Counted from the first letter of the stretch, positions 35,382 through 44,706 are shown. The stretch: DNA of 64,000 bases from Alphaproteobacteria bacterium (GCA_030428355.1 JAUIBL010000003.1:62001-126000); one strand, 5' to 3'. Translations and numbers: made by a program. The notes: a model not told the origin generated them from the letters alone.

Positions 35382-36578
35382 ATGTCGCTTGCCAATGGCC
35401 GAACGTATCTTGCCATTCCCGGACCGTCCGTCGTGCCGGACGCCGTGCTGCGCGCAATGCACCGGGCATCGCCGAACATCTACGAAGGCGAACTGCCCGA
35501 CATGATGCCGGGGCTGACCGCCGATCTGAAGCGCGTGGCACGGACCGACGGGCATGTGGCGATCTATATCAGCAACGGCCATGGCGCATGGGAAGCCGCG
35601 CTCGCCAACACGGTCGGGATCGGGGACAAGGTGCTGGTGCTGGCCACCGGGTTTTTCGCGATGGCGTGGAGCCGTATCGCCGAGGCCCGTGGGATCGAGG
35701 TCGATGTGCTGGATTTCGGCAATGGCGGCACCTTCGATCTGGACCGCGTCGAGGCTGCGCTGAAAGCCGACAGCGCCCAGGCCTACAAGGCGGTGATGGC
35801 GGTGCATGTGGACACATCGAGCTCCAACCGCAACGAATTTGCGCCGCTCCGCGCGATCCTTGACGATCTGGGACATCCCGCGCTTCTCATCGCCGATTGC
35901 ATCGCCGCGATGGGTTGTGACCGGTTCGAGATGGACGCCTGGGGTGTCGATGTGGCGCTGACGGGATCGCAAAAGGGGCTGATGTGCCCGCCGGGGCTTG
36001 GATTCGTGTTCTTCAATGACAAAGCCGCCGAGCGGCGCAAGCGCCTGAAGCATGTCAGCACCTATTGGGACTGGGCACCCCGCTGCGAACCCGAAGCGTT
36101 CTACCAGTATTTCAGCGGCACCGCGCCGACGCATCACCTGTACGGCCTGCGCACGGCGCTGGACATGATCCACGCCGAAGGAATCGAAACGGTCTGGGCG
36201 CGTCATGCAACACTGGCTCGGGCGATCTGGGCGGCGGTCGAACATTGGGGTCAGGACGGGCCGCTGCGGCTCAACATCGCCGACCGCGCCTTGCGCAGCC
36301 ATGCGGTGACCGCGATGGCCATCGGCAAGCCGCACGGCACCGAACTGCGCCGCTGGTGCAGCGATCAGGCTGGGGTGACGCTGGGCATCGGTTTGGGCAT
36401 GGGCAATGCGGACGACCCGAAAAGCGACGGGTTCTTCCGGTTCGGCCATATGGGCCATGTCAACGCCCACATGATCATTGGCCTTCTGGGGGTGGTCGAG
36501 GCCGGGCTTGGCGCACTTGGTATCCCGCATCGCGCAGGCGGCGTGTCCGAGGCAGCCCGGGTGATTTCAGCAGCGTGA
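35382..36578 (+). CDS. Class V PLP-dependent aminotransferase (alanine/aspartate-glyoxylate type)
   Basis: 398 aa from ATG 35382. The N-terminal PGPSVVPDAVL, the ISNGHGAWEAAL phosphate-loop region (about residue 65) and the PLP-lysine site TGSQKGLMCPPG (about 194-205) place it with serine/alanine/aspartate-glyoxylate aminotransferases. The C-terminal FGHMGHVN matches the RIGHMG signature of that group. It moves an amino group to glyoxylate or a similar 2-oxo acid. It is divergent from the phosphatase gene and alone in its transcript. Confidence 0.87.
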   Translation: MSLANGRTYLAIPGPSVVPDAVLRAMHRASPNIYEGELPDMMPGLTADLKRVARTDGHVAIYISNGHGAWEAALANTVGIGDKVLVLATGFFAMAWSRIAEARGIEVDVLDFGNGGTFDLDRVEAALKADSAQAYKAVMAVHVDTSSSNRNEFAPLRAILDDLGHPALLIADCIAAMGCDRFEMDAWGVDVALTGSQKGLMCPPGLGFVFFNDKAAERRKRLKHVSTYWDWAPRCEPEAFYQYFSGTAPTHHLYGLRTALDMIHAEGIETVWARHATLARAIWAAVEHWGQDGPLRLNIADRALRSHAVTAMAIGKPHGTELRRWCSDQAGVTLGIGLGMGNADDPKSDGFFRFGHMGHVNAHMIIGLLGVVEAGLGALGIPHRAGGVSEAARVISAA

Positions 36579-36580
36579 CC

Positions 36581-36808
36581 TCAGGCGTCCGACTTTCGTG
36601 ACCACTGGATGGCGCGGCTGGCCTTGTATTGGGCCAGTCGGGTGATCCCCTGATTGAGCGCCCATCCCGCAATGATCACCGCGGCCAGCCCGAAATGGGC
36701 CCAGATGACGCCGAAAATCCACAAGAGATTGACGAAAATCAAAATGAGATTGGCGGTCGTATAATCCTCGACCCGCTTCGGATGACGATCATCCATCTGC
36801 ATCTCCAC
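36581..36808 (-). CDS. Small membrane protein, unknown function
   Basis: 75 aa with two hydrophobic helices (about residues 19-35 and 40-56), a charged N-terminus and a basic tail (QYKASRAIQWSRKSD). Alternative ATG starts lie two and four codons inside the ORF. It converges with the aminotransferase, 2 nt away. Confidence 0.65.
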   Translation of the reverse strand: MEMQMDDRHPKRVEDYTTANLILIFVNLLWIFGVIWAHFGLAAVIIAGWALNQGITRLAQYKASRAIQWSRKSDA

Positions 36809-36914
36809 AACTCGGTTTGCATGGCCTTGTGCGACAGAATAGCGCAGATCAGCCCTCCGTCAGCGATAATCTGCACGGAATACCGAAATTTTTCGTGAAG
36901 ACGGCAGGTCCTGC

Positions 36915-38021
36915 CTATCGCCGCGCCATGTCCAGCGCCCGTGGCAAGGCCTGTTCGAGGATATCGAGGTCTGCGGGCCGCCCGGCGCTGATGCGGATGC
37001 AGCGATCTCCGGGGGACACGAAGGGCATGCGCACGAACACGCCCTCCTGGATCAACCCCGCCAGCACCGCCTTGGCAAAGGCACCGTCGCCGCCGCAATC
37101 AATGGTGACGAAATTCGTGGCCGAGGGCAGGGGCGTCAACCCGTTGGCCTTCGCGATCGCCGCAATCCGGTCGCGGGCCTCGGCGACCAGCGCGACCACC
37201 TCCTCCAGCCAGGCCGTGTCTTCGTAAGCGGCCAGCGCACCTGCCTGCGAAATCCGCGACATGCCGAAATGGTTGCGCACCTTGTCGAAGCTCTTGATCA
37301 GCTCCGGCGCACCGATGCCGTAGCCCACCCGCGCCCCTGCCATTCCGAACGCCTTGGAAAAGGTGCGCATGCGGATCACCCTCGGATCATCGGCGTCGAT
37401 TCCTGGCGCTGTGCCCTCCGGCGCAAATTCGATATAGGCCTCGTCCAGCAGCAAGAGCGTGCCGTCGGGCAGCGCACCGAGCGCCTTTTCGATCATCGCG
37501 CCGCTGTGCCAGCTTCCCATCGGGTTGTCCGGGTTGGACAGGTAGACGATCTTGGCCTCGACCTCGGCCGCTTTGGCCATCAGCGCCTCGATGTCTTCGT
37601 GATCGTTGCGGAACGGCACCTTGTGCAGCGTGCCGCCATAGCCCACCACGTGATAGTTGAACGTGGGGTAAGCCCCGTCCGATGTCACCACGGGATCGCC
37701 GGGCGCGACCAGCAGCCGGACAAGATAGGCCAGAAGCCCGTCGATCCCTTCGCCGATGATGATGTTGTCGGGGCGCACGCCCATGCGGGCGGAAATCGCC
37801 TGGATCAGATCGTAATTCGTCGCATCGGCATATTGCCAGCACTGGCCTGCCGCGTCCTGCATCGCGGCCACGGCAAAGGGCGAGGGGCCGAAGACGCTTT
37901 CATTGGCACCGAGCCGGGCAAGAAAGGGCGCGCCGCGTTGGCGTTCCTGTACCTCGGGGCCGACAAAGGGCACGGTGGAAGGCAGCTTGGCGATAAGGTC
38001 GGGGTATCTGGGTCCGGTCAT
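36915..38021 (-). CDS. Histidinol-phosphate aminotransferase-like protein (class I/II)
   Basis: 368 aa from ATG 38021. Fold I aminotransferase features are visible: LGANESVFGPSP near residue 38, SNPDNPMGSW near 165, DEAYIEF near 200 and the PLP lysine in RTFSKAFGMAGARVGY (about 225). HisC normally converts imidazole-acetol phosphate to histidinol phosphate; some paralogues use phenylpyruvate or other oxo acids. No his genes are nearby, so the role may be aromatic amino-acid transamination. The 78-residue extension in the ORF track is rejected. Confidence 0.85.
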   Translation of the reverse strand: MTGPRYPDLIAKLPSTVPFVGPEVQERQRGAPFLARLGANESVFGPSPFAVAAMQDAAGQCWQYADATNYDLIQAISARMGVRPDNIIIGEGIDGLLAYLVRLLVAPGDPVVTSDGAYPTFNYHVVGYGGTLHKVPFRNDHEDIEALMAKAAEVEAKIVYLSNPDNPMGSWHSGAMIEKALGALPDGTLLLLDEAYIEFAPEGTAPGIDADDPRVIRMRTFSKAFGMAGARVGYGIGAPELIKSFDKVRNHFGMSRISQAGALAAYEDTAWLEEVVALVAEARDRIAAIAKANGLTPLPSATNFVTIDCGGDGAFAKAVLAGLIQEGVFVRMPFVSPGDRCIRISAGRPADLDILEQALPRALDMARR

Positions 38022-38397
38022 GTGCCGTCTATGCCAAGGAGACCGGTGCAGAACAAGCGTCGTCGAGGGGCTGCGGCGGGAAATCCCTGCGCGCAGTCCT
38101 GTCATCCAGACAAAGATATGTCGGCGGATCGCAGTCCAGTCATCGCGCGGCCCGATTTTTCGCAGAAAAATCGGGGCCCGGCACAAAGCTGCGACGAAAG
38201 AGTTAACGAAACGTGCGTATGGTGCGGATGTCACAGCCTTGTTGCGCAAACCCAACGCGCGTCCTACCCGTCAGGTCAGCATCCCTGACCCAATGTTTCG
38301 CACGCGAAACAATAGGTCCGGATCGGACCTGATCCGCGCTGCTTGACCCGCGCCGGTGGAACGGCCACTTATCGACAAGAGCAGAAACGAGACCGAC
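38022..38397. promoter_or_regulatory. 375-nt divergent spacer with inverted repeats upstream of lol genes
   Basis: No coding signal. It holds three clear inverted repeats: CCCGATTTTT/AAAAATCGGG (38151-38175), TGTTTCGC-AC-GCGAAACA (38294-38311) and AGGTCCG-GAT-CGGACCT (38314-38330). The last two are adjacent and lie about 70-100 nt before the lolC/E start, where operators or an mRNA leader structure would be expected. Confidence 0.55.
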
Positions 38398-39684
38398 ATG
38401 GCCCAAACCCCACCCCCGTTTGCCCCGTACGAATGGATGATCGCGTGGCGTTACCTGCGCGCCCGCCGCGCCGAGGGCGGGGTGAGCGTGATGACCTGGA
38501 TCAGTCTGATCGGCATCACGCTGGCGGTCTTTGCGCTGATCGCCACTCTGGCGGTGCGCTCCGGGTTTCGCGCCGAATTCGTCGATACGATCCTTGGCTC
38601 GAACGCGCATGTGACCGTCTACTACACGCAACAGACCGATGAATTCGGCCGTGCCAGCCGCTCAATCTCGGATTACGAGGCCCTGGCCCAAAGCGTGGCC
38701 GCCGTGCCCGGCGTCACCCGCGCCGCCCCCTTGGTGAAGGGGCAGGTCATGGCCACCGCCAACAGCCGCAACGCCGGGGTCGAGGTCTTCGGCATCTCCC
38801 CCGCCGATCTGACGACCATCCCCCGCATCGCCGATCCCGAAACCGCGCGCGGTGATCTCGCGCGGTTCGGCGAGGGCATCGCCATCGGCTCGGGTGTGGC
38901 GCGGGAACTGGGGGTGGGCTTGGGCGACAGAATCAAGCTGATCTCGCCCGACGGGGTGCGCACCGCTTTCGGCACCAGCCCGCGCGTCAAGGCCTACGAG
39001 GTGGTCTACATCTTCACCGCCGGGCGTTATGACATCGACCGCACCCGCATCTACATGCCCTTCGGCGAAGCGCAGCTCTATTTCAACCGCGAAGGGGTTG
39101 CCGACGAGATCGAGGTCATGGTCGCCGATCCAGATCGGGTCGAAGAGATGACGCTTCCCATCGTTCAGGCCGGAGGGCAGCGTGCGCTGGTCTGGACATG
39201 GCAGGATGCCAGTGGCGGGTTCCTGCGCGCGCTCGAGATCGAGGACAACGTGATGTTCATCATCCTGTCGATCCTCGTGCTGATCGCGGCGATGAACATC
39301 GTGTCTGGCCTGATCATGCTGGTCAAGAACAAGGGGCGTGACATCGGTATCCTGCGCACGATGGGGCTGACCGAAGGGGCCGTGCTGCGGGTGTTCTTCA
39401 TCTGCGGGGCCTTCACCGGGATTCTCGGCACGCTGGCCGGGGTGATCCTTGGGTGTCTCTTCGCGCTTTATATCGACCCGATCTTTTCCTTCGTGAACTA
39501 CGTCGCCGGCGGCGGGGTCTGGGACCCGGCGGTGCGCGGGATCTATGAACTGCCCGCCCAACTGCGCCTGCCCGATGTGCTGAGTGCGGTGGCGCTGTCG
39601 CTGGGGCTGAGCTTTGTGGTGACGATCTTCCCGGCGCGGCGGGCGGCGCGGATGAACCCGGTCGAGGCGCTGCGTTATGAATGA
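38398..39684 (+). CDS. lolC: Lipoprotein-releasing ABC permease (LolC/LolE)
   Basis: A 428-aa inner-membrane permease of the lipoprotein sorting machine. It has one N-terminal helix (about 36-58), a large periplasmic domain (about 60-280) and three C-terminal helices. The LolC/E opening [23 protein letters not shown] and the end [18 protein letters not shown] are typical. Only one such gene is present, so a homodimeric (LolF-type) complex or an unlinked partner is likely. It overlaps lolD by 8 nt. The ribosome-binding site is weak. Confidence 0.92.
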   Translation: MAQTPPPFAPYEWMIAWRYLRARRAEGGVSVMTWISLIGITLAVFALIATLAVRSGFRAEFVDTILGSNAHVTVYYTQQTDEFGRASRSISDYEALAQSVAAVPGVTRAAPLVKGQVMATANSRNAGVEVFGISPADLTTIPRIADPETARGDLARFGEGIAIGSGVARELGVGLGDRIKLISPDGVRTAFGTSPRVKAYEVVYIFTAGRYDIDRTRIYMPFGEAQLYFNREGVADEIEVMVADPDRVEEMTLPIVQAGGQRALVWTWQDASGGFLRALEIEDNVMFIILSILVLIAAMNIVSGLIMLVKNKGRDIGILRTMGLTEGAVLRVFFICGAFTGILGTLAGVILGCLFALYIDPIFSFVNYVAGGGVWDPAVRGIYELPAQLRLPDVLSAVALSLGLSFVVTIFPARRAARMNPVEALRYE

Positions 39685-40360
39685 GCTTGCGCTGCGGCTG
39701 ACCGGGATCACCAAGGCCTACAACGCTGGCACCCCAGCCGTGGTCGAGGTTCTGCGCGGGGTGGATGTCGCGCTGGACCGGGGCGAGGTTGTCGCGCTGG
39801 TGGCGCCTTCGGGGGCGGGGAAGTCGACGCTGTTGCACATCGCGGGGCTGCTCGACACGCCCGATGGCGGGACGGTTGAAATCGCCGGGACCGACCTGAC
39901 CGGCGCGCCGGATCGCAGACGGACCCTCGTGCGGCGGGACGAGGTGGGGTTCGTCTACCAGTTCCACCACCTGCTGCCCGAGTTCAGCGCACAGGAAAAC
40001 ATCGTCCTGCCGCAACTGGCCGCCGGCGTGTCGCGCAGCGAGGCGGACGCGCGGGCGCAGCAGTTGCTGGACATCGTCGGCATCGGCGCGCGGGCGCATC
40101 ACCGGCCCGCGGCTCTCTCGGGCGGTGAACAGCAGCGCGTCGCCTTCTGCCGGGCTTTGGCCAACCGGCCCTCGGTGCTGCTTGCGGACGAACCGACAGG
40201 CAATCTTGATCCGGCGACATCGGACACGGTGTTCGACGCTTTGATGACGCTGGTGCGGGAAACCGGGCTGGCGGCGATGATCGCGACGCACAACATGGAG
40301 CTCGCCGCGCGTATGGACCGCCGCATCCGGCTGGATCAGGGCAGGCTGACAGCCCTGTGA
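39677..40360 (+). CDS. lolD: Lipoprotein-releasing system ATPase
   Basis: A 227-aa ABC ATPase that powers release of outer-membrane lipoproteins from the inner membrane. It has Walker [10 protein letters not shown] (about 44), the LolD/MacB-type [17 protein letters not shown]-loop, signature [10 protein letters not shown] and Walker [13 protein letters not shown]. Overlap with lolC/E confirms the operon. Confidence 0.95.
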   Translation: MNELALRLTGITKAYNAGTPAVVEVLRGVDVALDRGEVVALVAPSGAGKSTLLHIAGLLDTPDGGTVEIAGTDLTGAPDRRRTLVRRDEVGFVYQFHHLLPEFSAQENIVLPQLAAGVSRSEADARAQQLLDIVGIGARAHHRPAALSGGEQQRVAFCRALANRPSVLLADEPTGNLDPATSDTVFDALMTLVRETGLAAMIATHNMELAARMDRRIRLDQGRLTAL

Positions 40361-40454
40361 CCCGCCCCGCCGATGAACGGGGTTCACGTGATCGTTTGAT
40401 GCGGGTGATCGCCTTTGGCTGCTAGACACGCGGAAACCAAGAAAGGGTGCCCGC

Positions 40455-41096
40455 ATGTTTCGTTTCCTTGCCGTGTCTGCCATTTGCCTTGCCGCGCTGC
40501 CCGCGCTGGCCGCTCCCGTCTCGTTTGACGGGTCGTGGAAGACGCAGAAATTCTCGCTGTTCTCGTCCAACAGCTATGGGTTCAACGGAAGCTCTGTCAG
40601 CGTGACCTCGAATGGATCGGTGTCGCTGGCGTATCGGCCCTTGCCCGAAAGCTATTGGGGGGCGTCCTCGGCCACATGGTCCTGGAGCGTCACCGAAGGC
40701 GTGCCGGCAACCGACCTGCGCAAGAAAGGCGGCGATGACCGCAACCTTGCGCTGTACTTCGTGTTTCTGCCACCCGCCGAGGCACAGGCCCTGAAAGGGG
40801 CCAGCGTGCGGCAGTTGCTGACCAATGATGCGGCGCGGGTGCTGGTCTATGTCTGGGGCGGCGCGCATGACCGGGGTGCGGTGCTGAACAGCCCCTATCT
40901 GGGCAACCGGGGCAAGACGATCGTGCTGCGCGGCTCGGGCACCGGAAGTGCCAAGGAAAACGTCAATCTTGCGCGCGATTACGCAAACGCCTTTGGCGGC
41001 GGCAGCACCGCTCTGGTGGGCCTTGCCCTCTCGGGCGACAGCGACGACACCGACACACGGATTCGTGCCACCGTCAGTGGGTTGAGCGTCAACTGA
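40455..41096 (+). CDS. Secreted DUF3047 family protein
   Basis: 213 aa with a clear signal peptide ending ALAAP at about residue 20. The mature chain is beta-rich with the DUF3047 features WSVTEGVPATDLRKKGGDDR (about 75-95) and Y-V-WGG further on. Predicted periplasmic; function unknown. It lies 94 nt after lolD. Confidence 0.75.
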   Translation: MFRFLAVSAICLAALPALAAPVSFDGSWKTQKFSLFSSNSYGFNGSSVSVTSNGSVSLAYRPLPESYWGASSATWSWSVTEGVPATDLRKKGGDDRNLALYFVFLPPAEAQALKGASVRQLLTNDAARVLVYVWGGAHDRGAVLNSPYLGNRGKTIVLRGSGTGSAKENVNLARDYANAFGGGSTALVGLALSGDSDDTDTRIRATVSGLSVN

Positions 41097-41108
41097 CGGC
41101 GGACACCC

Positions 41109-41543
41109 TCAGGCGCGCTGGGTGATCCAGACGCCAAGCGCCATGACCGCGATCCCGGTGGCGCGGGTCAGGCTCAGCGGGCTGACCCGTGCGCCGAACA
41201 GGCCGAAATGGTCGATCGCCGCCGCCGAGATCAACTGCCCCAGCAGCACGAAGAACACCGCGTTTCCGATGCCGAAATGCGGTGCGATATATGTGATCGA
41301 CAATACGTAGAAGGCCACGAACAGCCCACCCAGCAGCAGGTGCCGCGGTGCCATCGGCACAGCCGCCAGCGCCTTGGGTCCGGTGACCAGAGTGGCCACC
41401 GCAGTGGCCAGCAGCGCCACGCAGAACAGCACCAGAGCCGCGGCTGCGGGCGATCCGATGCGCACACCCAAAGCGGCATTCAGAGCGGCCAGAAGCGGGA
41501 TGCCGATGCCTGCGGCCAGCATGGTGAGGGCATAGATCGGCAT
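41109..41543 (-). CDS. DMT superfamily inner-membrane transporter (YdcZ/DUF606-like)
   Basis: 144 aa with four to five hydrophobic helices filling most of the chain. The spacing and the internal FFVLLGQLISAAAIDHFGLFG segment match the DUF606/YdcZ four-helix half-transporters. These work as dimers; the substrate is unknown. Confidence 0.78.
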   Translation of the reverse strand: MPIYALTMLAAGIGIPLLAALNAALGVRIGSPAAAALVLFCVALLATAVATLVTGPKALAAVPMAPRHLLLGGLFVAFYVLSITYIAPHFGIGNAVFFVLLGQLISAAAIDHFGLFGARVSPLSLTRATGIAVMALGVWITQRA

Positions 41544-41690
41544 GGGCGGTCTCCGTATGTAAGCGAGTCCGGTGCAGACTGCGCCGGGCTCCGCCGATTG
41601 TCACTCTCCTTTGCGTGACGGCACAGCGCAGACGGTTGCACGGACGCGCAAAGACAGGCAGTCTGCACACAATCGAGCAAGGAGGCCGAA

Positions 41691-42113
41691 ATGCGCCCAA
41701 CCCTGATCAGTCTGACCTTTGCAAGCTGTGCCGCAGCCCTTGTCGCCGCCTGTACGCCGGATGAAATGCCCGTCGCCAGCGATGGCCGTGCGCTCTTCAT
41801 GGAAAATTGTGCGATCTGCCACGGCGCGGATGCCAAGGGCGATGGCCCGATGGCGCGTGCCATGGCCAAGGCCCCGCCGGATCTGACGCTCATTTCGGTG
41901 CGAAACGGTGGCACGTTCCCGGCGGTCAAGGTGCTGTCCACCATCGACGGTTACACCAAGACCTCGCTTTCCGGTCCAGACATGCCGGAATTCGGTGGCT
42001 TGCTCGAAGGCGATCTGGTGCCGCTCGATACCGGGGATGGTGTGTTGACACCCACGCCACGCAAGCTGGTCGCCCTGCTGGATTACATCGAAAGCATTCA
42101 GGCCACGCGCTAG
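41691..42113 (+). CDS. Lipoprotein c-type cytochrome
   Basis: 140 aa. A signal peptide with lipobox LVAAC (Cys about residue 21) implies membrane anchoring on the periplasmic side. The heme site is CAICHG (about 41-46), and Met in GPDMPEFGG (about 100) is the likely sixth ligand. It is a class I single-heme cytochrome. No partner oxidase or dehydrogenase gene is adjacent, so the electron donor is unknown. Confidence 0.88.
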   Translation: MRPTLISLTFASCAAALVAACTPDEMPVASDGRALFMENCAICHGADAKGDGPMARAMAKAPPDLTLISVRNGGTFPAVKVLSTIDGYTKTSLSGPDMPEFGGLLEGDLVPLDTGDGVLTPTPRKLVALLDYIESIQATR

Positions 42114-42161
42114 GTTCGCGTGGCCCCATGTCGTGCCCGTCTGTTCCCGGCGGGCAGGGCG

Positions 42162-42356
42162 TTATGTGGGGGCTTTGGCGGAACGCGGTCCGGCAAGCAG
42201 CCAGATGATAAAGCCCAGAAGCGGCAGGATCAGCACCAGCAGGCACCAGAGCACCTTGGAGCCGGTGGAATTGGTCGATCCGATGATCGACACGAACGCC
42301 CAGACGTTCAGAACAAGGAGGATCAGCCCTCCGATGCCGGTGATTTCAATACCCAT
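42162..42356 (-). CDS. PLDc_N domain small membrane protein
   Basis: 64 aa with two helices (about 8-26 and 35-54) and the PLDc_N spelling WCLLVLILPLLGFIIWLL followed by a GPR turn. It matches the membrane N-terminus of cardiolipin synthases but with no catalytic domain. It is the last gene of a small minus-strand group that may be stress-controlled. Confidence 0.78.
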   Translation of the reverse strand: MGIEITGIGGLILLVLNVWAFVSIIGSTNSTGSKVLWCLLVLILPLLGFIIWLLAGPRSAKAPT

Positions 42357-42459
42357 GTTTTGCTCCTTGGCCTAAATTGCTGGCCGGTCTTCTTGACCTG
42401 TCTTCATGCTGCGCCGACTCCGGCGTCTTGGGCTGGGCTGTTCCGGTATGTCTCCCGAC

Positions 42460-42723
42460 TCACCGGTCGCGCAGCGCCGCAATCAGCGCGTCCTTGGTCA
42501 TGTCGGACCGACCCGTGATGTCGAGTTCCTGCGCCCGGCGATAGAGATCGTCCTTCGTCCAGTCCTCGTACCGCGCCGCCTTGCCGCCCTTGCGCGAGGG
42601 CGACTGATCGGCGTTTGCCTGCGCGTTGGCGATGCGGGCGGCGGCTTCCTTGCCGTACCCGTCTTCGCGCAGCGCCTCGTAGGTGTCGTCATTCTTGATC
42701 GACGCGCCGTGATCACCTGACAT
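42460..42723 (-). CDS. Small Rho-N domain protein
   Basis: 87 aa from ATG 42723. The C-terminal half (WTKDDLYRRAQELDITGRSDMTKDALI) has the helix-extended-loop-helix pattern of Rho termination factor N-terminal/SAP-like domains, which bind nucleic acid. The N-terminal half is charged and looks disordered. Similar small proteins in this class often sit with stress genes. It lies 5 nt after the upstream membrane protein's stop, in the same operon. Confidence 0.72.
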   Translation of the reverse strand: MSGDHGASIKNDDTYEALREDGYGKEAAARIANAQANADQSPSRKGGKAARYEDWTKDDLYRRAQELDITGRSDMTKDALIAALRDR

Positions 42724-42728
42724 CGGGC

Positions 42729-42917
42729 TCACCCGTCCGACGTTGCGGTTGCGGCGGGGGTGGTTGTCTCTTCACCCGGTTCGTTGCCTTGGGCGGCGAG
42801 GTTCGCAAGATAAGCGAGGAACAGGACAGCCGCAAAACCGCCGGCTGCGATGATTCCCCAGATCGCGGGGCGGTGGCGTTTGGCCTGTTTTTCGACATTC
42901 GTGGATGGAGCGGACAT
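42729..42917 (-). CDS. Small single-helix membrane protein, EcfG-controlled
   Basis: 62 aa from ATG 42917, which has a textbook AGGAGG ribosome-binding site. A basic N-terminus (QAKRHR) leads to one membrane helix (about residues 18-42), then a short Thr/Ala-rich tail. The ORF track merges it with an upstream shadow. An EcfG-type promoter lies 36 nt upstream, so it is likely induced by general stress. Function unknown. Confidence 0.75.
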   Translation of the reverse strand: MSAPSTNVEKQAKRHRPAIWGIIAAGGFAAVLFLAYLANLAAQGNEPGEETTTPAATATSDG

Positions 42918-42953
42918 GGTGTTCCTCCTGTGTGATGGGTCTGTCAGGGACTC

Positions 42954-42978
42954 AACGCGAAAGAGGGCTGGCGGTTCC
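42954..42978 (-). promoter_or_regulatory. EcfG-type promoter upstream of the 62-aa membrane gene
   Basis: On the minus strand, GGAAC, exactly 16 nt, then CGTT. This matches the alphaproteobacterial EcfG consensus, with the gene start 36 nt downstream. Confidence 0.75.
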
Positions 42979-43024
42979 CGGACGGCACCGGATCCACGGG
43001 CCTTGTGTCCTTTGCCATCGGGCA

Positions 43025-43738
43025 TCAGGCAAGGTCGTGGCACATGGCGCGGGTCTGGTTGCGGTCGCTGCGATAGGCGCGGGCCGCGCTGACAAGGGCG
43101 CGGAATATGGCGCGTTGTCGGTGCGCATAGAACAGATGTTCCGGGTGCCATTGCACCCCAAGGGCAAACGGGTCGCGGACCCGTTCGATGGCCTGCACCA
43201 TCCCGCCGGTGTCGCGGGCCGAGACGCGCAGGCCCGCCCCAAGACGATCTACCGCCTGACTGTGCAACGCATTGACCTTCATCGGTTTTTCGCCGCTGAT
43301 CAGGGACAGGTGGGTGTCTGCCTCGACGCAGATTTCGCGTTTCGGCAGGATCGTGGTGATCTTGCGGTTGGCCCCATAGGTTGTCCAGGCGTCCTGATCC
43401 AGTGTGCCGCCAAGGGCGACATTCAACATCTGGGAGCCGCGACAGATGCCCAGCACCGGAATGTTGCGCTCCAATGCCGCTTCGGCAAGACCGCGTTCCA
43501 GATCATCGCGCTCCGGGTCCAGCCTGGCCGAGATGCCCAGCCTGCCGCCGTAAAGGTCGGGTCCGATGTCGTCGCCGCCGCCGATGATCAGCCCGTCCAC
43601 GCGCTCGAAATCGGTGCTCCGCCCGACGCCCCAGCGCACCCCGCGGCCACCGGTGATCCAGAGGTTCAGGTTGATGAGCGGATAGACCCGCCAGCCCGTG
43701 CGGGCCGAGGTGGTCACGGCAATCAGCGGTCGGCTCAT
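43025..43738 (-). CDS. Class I glutamine-amidotransferase-like hydrolase (peptidase C26/PuuD-like)
   Basis: 237 aa. The catalytic nucleophile is in GICRGSQMLN (Cys 99) and the His-Glu pair in GVQWHPEH (about residue 200), so the triad is complete. The IIGGGDDIGPDLYGG opening is typical of gamma-glutamyl-GABA hydrolase-like proteins (PuuD), which cleave gamma-glutamyl amide bonds. Its start overlaps the amidoligase stop by 4 nt, so the two are translationally coupled. It may hydrolyse a bond made by the amidoligase or supply ammonia to it; the sequence cannot decide which. Confidence 0.88.
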   Translation of the reverse strand: MSRPLIAVTTSARTGWRVYPLINLNLWITGGRGVRWGVGRSTDFERVDGLIIGGGDDIGPDLYGGRLGISARLDPERDDLERGLAEAALERNIPVLGICRGSQMLNVALGGTLDQDAWTTYGANRKITTILPKREICVEADTHLSLISGEKPMKVNALHSQAVDRLGAGLRVSARDTGGMVQAIERVRDPFALGVQWHPEHLFYAHRQRAIFRALVSAARAYRSDRNQTRAMCHDLA

Positions 43739-44706
43739 GGGGCGGCCTTGGCGTCGTGATCCTGCAGCAGCGTGTCGATGGTTTTGACCCAGACCGATCT
43801 GCGTTCGAACCATGCCGCGTCATGGGTACACCACGCGTCGCGCAGCGCCGCCAGAAGCGCCGGGTTCGCGGCGACACGTTCGACCTGACGCCAAAGCTGC
43901 CAGGGTTGCCGCAGCGACCAGTCGGCCTCGTCGATGCGGCTGTCGGGCAGGCGGAAATGAAAGGTCGGGCGGGCGGCGGTCTTGTCATCGATGTCGAAGC
44001 ATTCGGCGAACAGCTCTGGTTCGGCATGTTTGAAGAGCGGCAGCAGATCGAGGCTGAGATTGCGGCTGTCGATATGGCGTGCCGCCATGCGCATCAGATC
44101 GGCAAGGCTGTCATAGTCATTCTGCGCAAGATCCGAGATCAGAGCCTTGGGCCATGCGCCGATGAACGGCATCATCCGCCGGGTCGTGTCGACCTGTTCG
44201 CGGTCGCGGAGCCATGGCTCAAGCAGCGCATAGGCGGTGATGGTGTCCAGCGTGAAGCGGTGATCGGGGGCTACGACTTCGGGGTTCACGTGCACGCCAA
44301 AGCCCAGCAGCACGCCGCTGCGCGATCCCATCGCCCCGATGCCGCGCAAGCCGGCGCAAATCGTGTCGAATTCTTCCAGTTGCGCACGGCTGAGCGGGGG
44401 TGTCACGACTTCGACCGGGATCAGGCCGCGCATGGCGTCCAGACCTTCCTGCAGAAAAGGCAGGTCGTCCCGTTTGCGCAACGAGATGTCCAGCTCGACC
44501 TCGATGTCGCCGAACCGTGTGTCGGACACGATGACGCTGTGATCGCCCCCTTCGGTGACGGTGCCACCGAATGTGCGGGCAATCAAAGCGCCGGTTTCCA
44601 GCTCGGTCGGTCCGGCGAATTCGATCTCGATACCGCAGAGGCGATCCTTGCCGTCTGCGGTCTGTTCCATCGGCAAGGGGGGAAAGGCGGTGGTGGTCTG
44701 GGTCAT
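43735..44706 (-). CDS. Amidoligase-family protein (glutamine-synthetase-like COOH-NH2 ligase)
   Basis: 323 aa from ATG 44706. The N-terminal CGIEIEFAGP (Glu 27 and 29) and the GFGVHVNPE segment (about residue 140) are the paired acidic and His metal-binding motifs of Amidoligase_2, the glutamine-synthetase-fold ligases predicted to form amide bonds on peptides or amino acids with ATP. The RHIDSRNLSLDLLPLF segment (about 215) follows in the usual order. It overlaps its neighbours on both sides by 4 nt (ATGA). The substrate is unknown. Comparative genomics has linked amidoligases with class I amidotransferase partners, which is what is seen here. Confidence 0.82.
   Translation of the reverse strand: MTQTTTAFPPLPMEQTADGKDRLCGIEIEFAGPTELETGALIARTFGGTVTEGGDHSVIVSDTRFGDIEVELDISLRKRDDLPFLQEGLDAMRGLIPVEVVTPPLSRAQLEEFDTICAGLRGIGAMGSRSGVLLGFGVHVNPEVVAPDHRFTLDTITAYALLEPWLRDREQVDTTRRMMPFIGAWPKALISDLAQNDYDSLADLMRMAARHIDSRNLSLDLLPLFKHAEPELFAECFDIDDKTAARPTFHFRLPDSRIDEADWSLRQPWQLWRQVERVAANPALLAALRDAWCTHDAAWFERRSVWVKTIDTLLQDHDAKAAP

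Noticed and set aside
42420-42444. EcfG promoter for the PLDc_N gene
   Set aside because: A minus-strand GGAAC exists at 42440-42444, but the bases 16-18 nt downstream read CCGG rather than CGTT.
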